From Candidatus Binatota bacterium (GTDB lineage Bacteria > Desulfobacterota > Binatia > Bin18), in the NCBI GenBank assembly GCA_011523315.1, contig WTHE01000304.1, positions 1 through 5,064 on the forward strand: DNA of 5,064 nt, read 5' to 3'. Shown piece after piece: positions 4,251 to 5,064 of this stretch. The notes below the pieces were generated by a model. That model did not search any database and was not told the origin of the DNA. It was given only the letters and a program-made list of their open reading frames with translations. Both the position numbers and the translations under genes were made by a program. Every line of letters begins with the position of its first letter. Position 1 is the stretch's first letter.

Positions 4251-5064
4251 GTGGGAATTCAGGACGTACACCACGACACCAATGCCGCCCAACGCCGCCG
4301 GTTCATCTCGCACCTGCTGCGGGATGTCCAGGTGCTGGACCATATGCTCGGCGAGGGGATGATCGAGTCCGGCATCCACCGCATCGGGGCGGAGCAGGAA
4401 CTCTTTGTGGTGGACGACGCCCGGCGTCCGGCGCCGCTCGCGCTGGACATCCTGGACGGGGTCAAGGACTCGCACTACACCACCGAGCTGGGGCTGTTCA
4501 ACCTTGAGATCAACCTCGATCCCCTGGACTTCGGGGCCGACTGCCTGAGTCAGCTCGAATGTCAGCTCAACAGCCTGCTGGCCAAGGCCAGGGCGGTTGC
4601 CCAGCGGCTCGGAGCCGAGCTTGTCCTGACCGGGATTTTGCCGACCCTGCGCAAGTCCGATCTGGCCCTCGGCAATATGACCCCCAAGCCGCGCTACCGG
4701 GAGCTGAATACGGCTCTGACCCAGCTACGCGGGGGCGATTACGAGTTTCAGCTCAAGGGGGCGGATGAGCTGAGCGTCAGACATGACTCGGTCATGCTGG
4801 AGGCGGCCTGCACGAGTTTCCAGGTCCACTACCAGGTCGGACCGGGGGAGTTTGCCCAGTGTTACAACATCGCCCAGGCCGTCACCGCTCCGCTGCTGGC
4901 CGTAGCCAGCAACTCGCCGCTCCTGTTTGGCCGCCGGCTGTGGCGGGAGACGCGGATTCCGCTGTTTCAACAGGCGGTTGATACGCGCAGCACCGGCCAT
5001 CATATGCGCGAGCGCGCCCCCCGGGTCCGCTTTGGCCAGCAGTGGCTGCACCACTCCATCCTGG
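4251..5064 (+). CDS. Glutamate-cysteine-ligase-like (GCS2/YbdK-type carboxylate-amine ligase) protein, 3' end outside window
   Basis: The frame opens at GTG 4251 and continues, without a stop, for 271 codons to the window edge. It belongs to the glutamate-cysteine ligase-like superfamily (COG2170-type), ATP-dependent enzymes joining a carboxylate, usually the gamma-carboxyl of glutamate, to an amine. Signature parts: an N-terminal helical region (1-40), IGAEQELFVVD with Glu48 and Glu50 (metal and ATP site), TELGLFNLEINLDPL with Glu79 and Glu86 (77-92), TGILPTLRKSDL (127-138), GGDYEF (161-166), RHDSVMLEAACTSFQVHYQV (177-196) with His193 and Gln195, and NSPLLFGRRLWRETR further on. All expected motifs of the visible part are intact. 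The N-terminal helix before the GxEQE motif is longer than in YbdK, as in the longer glutamate-cysteine-ligase-like proteins; a C-terminal extension cannot be judged. It lies 45 bp after the amidohydrolase and probably shares its transcript. True glutathione synthesis versus another gamma-glutamyl or amide ligation cannot be told apart. Confidence 0.85.
   Translation, partial: MGIQDVHHDTNAAQRRRFISHLLRDVQVLDHMLGEGMIESGIHRIGAEQELFVVDDARRPAPLALDILDGVKDSHYTTELGLFNLEINLDPLDFGADCLSQLECQLNSLLAKARAVAQRLGAELVLTGILPTLRKSDLALGNMTPKPRYRELNTALTQLRGGDYEFQLKGADELSVRHDSVMLEAACTSFQVHYQVGPGEFAQCYNIAQAVTAPLLAVASNSPLLFGRRLWRETRIPLFQQAVDTRSTGHHMRERAPRVRFGQQWLHHSIL

Noticed and set aside
4244..4507. Plus-strand 87-codon ATG frame at the start of the ligase gene
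   Set aside because: It lies in another frame from the GTG 4251 frame, which encodes the complete run of ligase motifs to the window end.

Overview
This is a GC-rich (above 60% by eye) bacterial window. It carries accessory-metabolism genes with good Shine-Dalgarno sites, separated by short intergenic gaps. Several proteins (the DUF169 protein, the amidohydrolase of the DxHxxEP / EGGIGW / WGADYPH type, and the glutamate-cysteine-ligase-like enzyme) resemble families I associate with large, metabolically rich genomes such as Candidatus Entotheonella/Tectomicrobia and deltaproteobacterial or Binatia-type MAGs. That placement is an inference from protein style, not a search result.

Layout. Positions 1-300 hold no convincing gene: there is a hairpin at 69-106, a lower-GC island at about 120-240 with a protein-like 32-aa minus-strand reading frame, and a GC hairpin at 261-277. 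Immediately after it comes the C-terminal tail (about 301-606) of a PQQ-type beta-propeller dehydrogenase that has lost its N-terminal part. A nested hairpin (605-680) separates this tail from a convergent, complete DUF169 gene (732-1547, minus). Upstream of that gene is a perfect 19-bp inverted repeat (1567-1585 / 1606-1624), the most striking non-coding element here. Divergent from DUF169 is a complete alpha/beta hydrolase (1726-2604, plus). A 68-aa helical protein (2746-2952) follows; its start codon overlaps by 4 bp the stop of a small, possibly frameshifted, upstream frame. Next come a complete amidohydrolase-2 enzyme (3078-4205) and, 45 bp on, a GTG-started glutamate-cysteine-ligase-like enzyme (4251 onward) that runs off the window.

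How they fit together. The last two genes are probably co-transcribed. The hydrolase, 68-aa gene and amidohydrolase are on the same strand but have gaps of 125-141 bp, so a single operon is not assured. A hydrolase, an amidohydrolase/decarboxylase-type enzyme and a gamma-glutamyl ligase could serve catabolism or modification of a small carboxylated compound, but no substrate can be read from the sequence. I see no CRISPR array, tRNA, rRNA, transposase, phage gene or recognised defence system. The items most worth following are the perfect inverted repeat, the overlapping small-gene pair and the truncated dehydrogenase junction.
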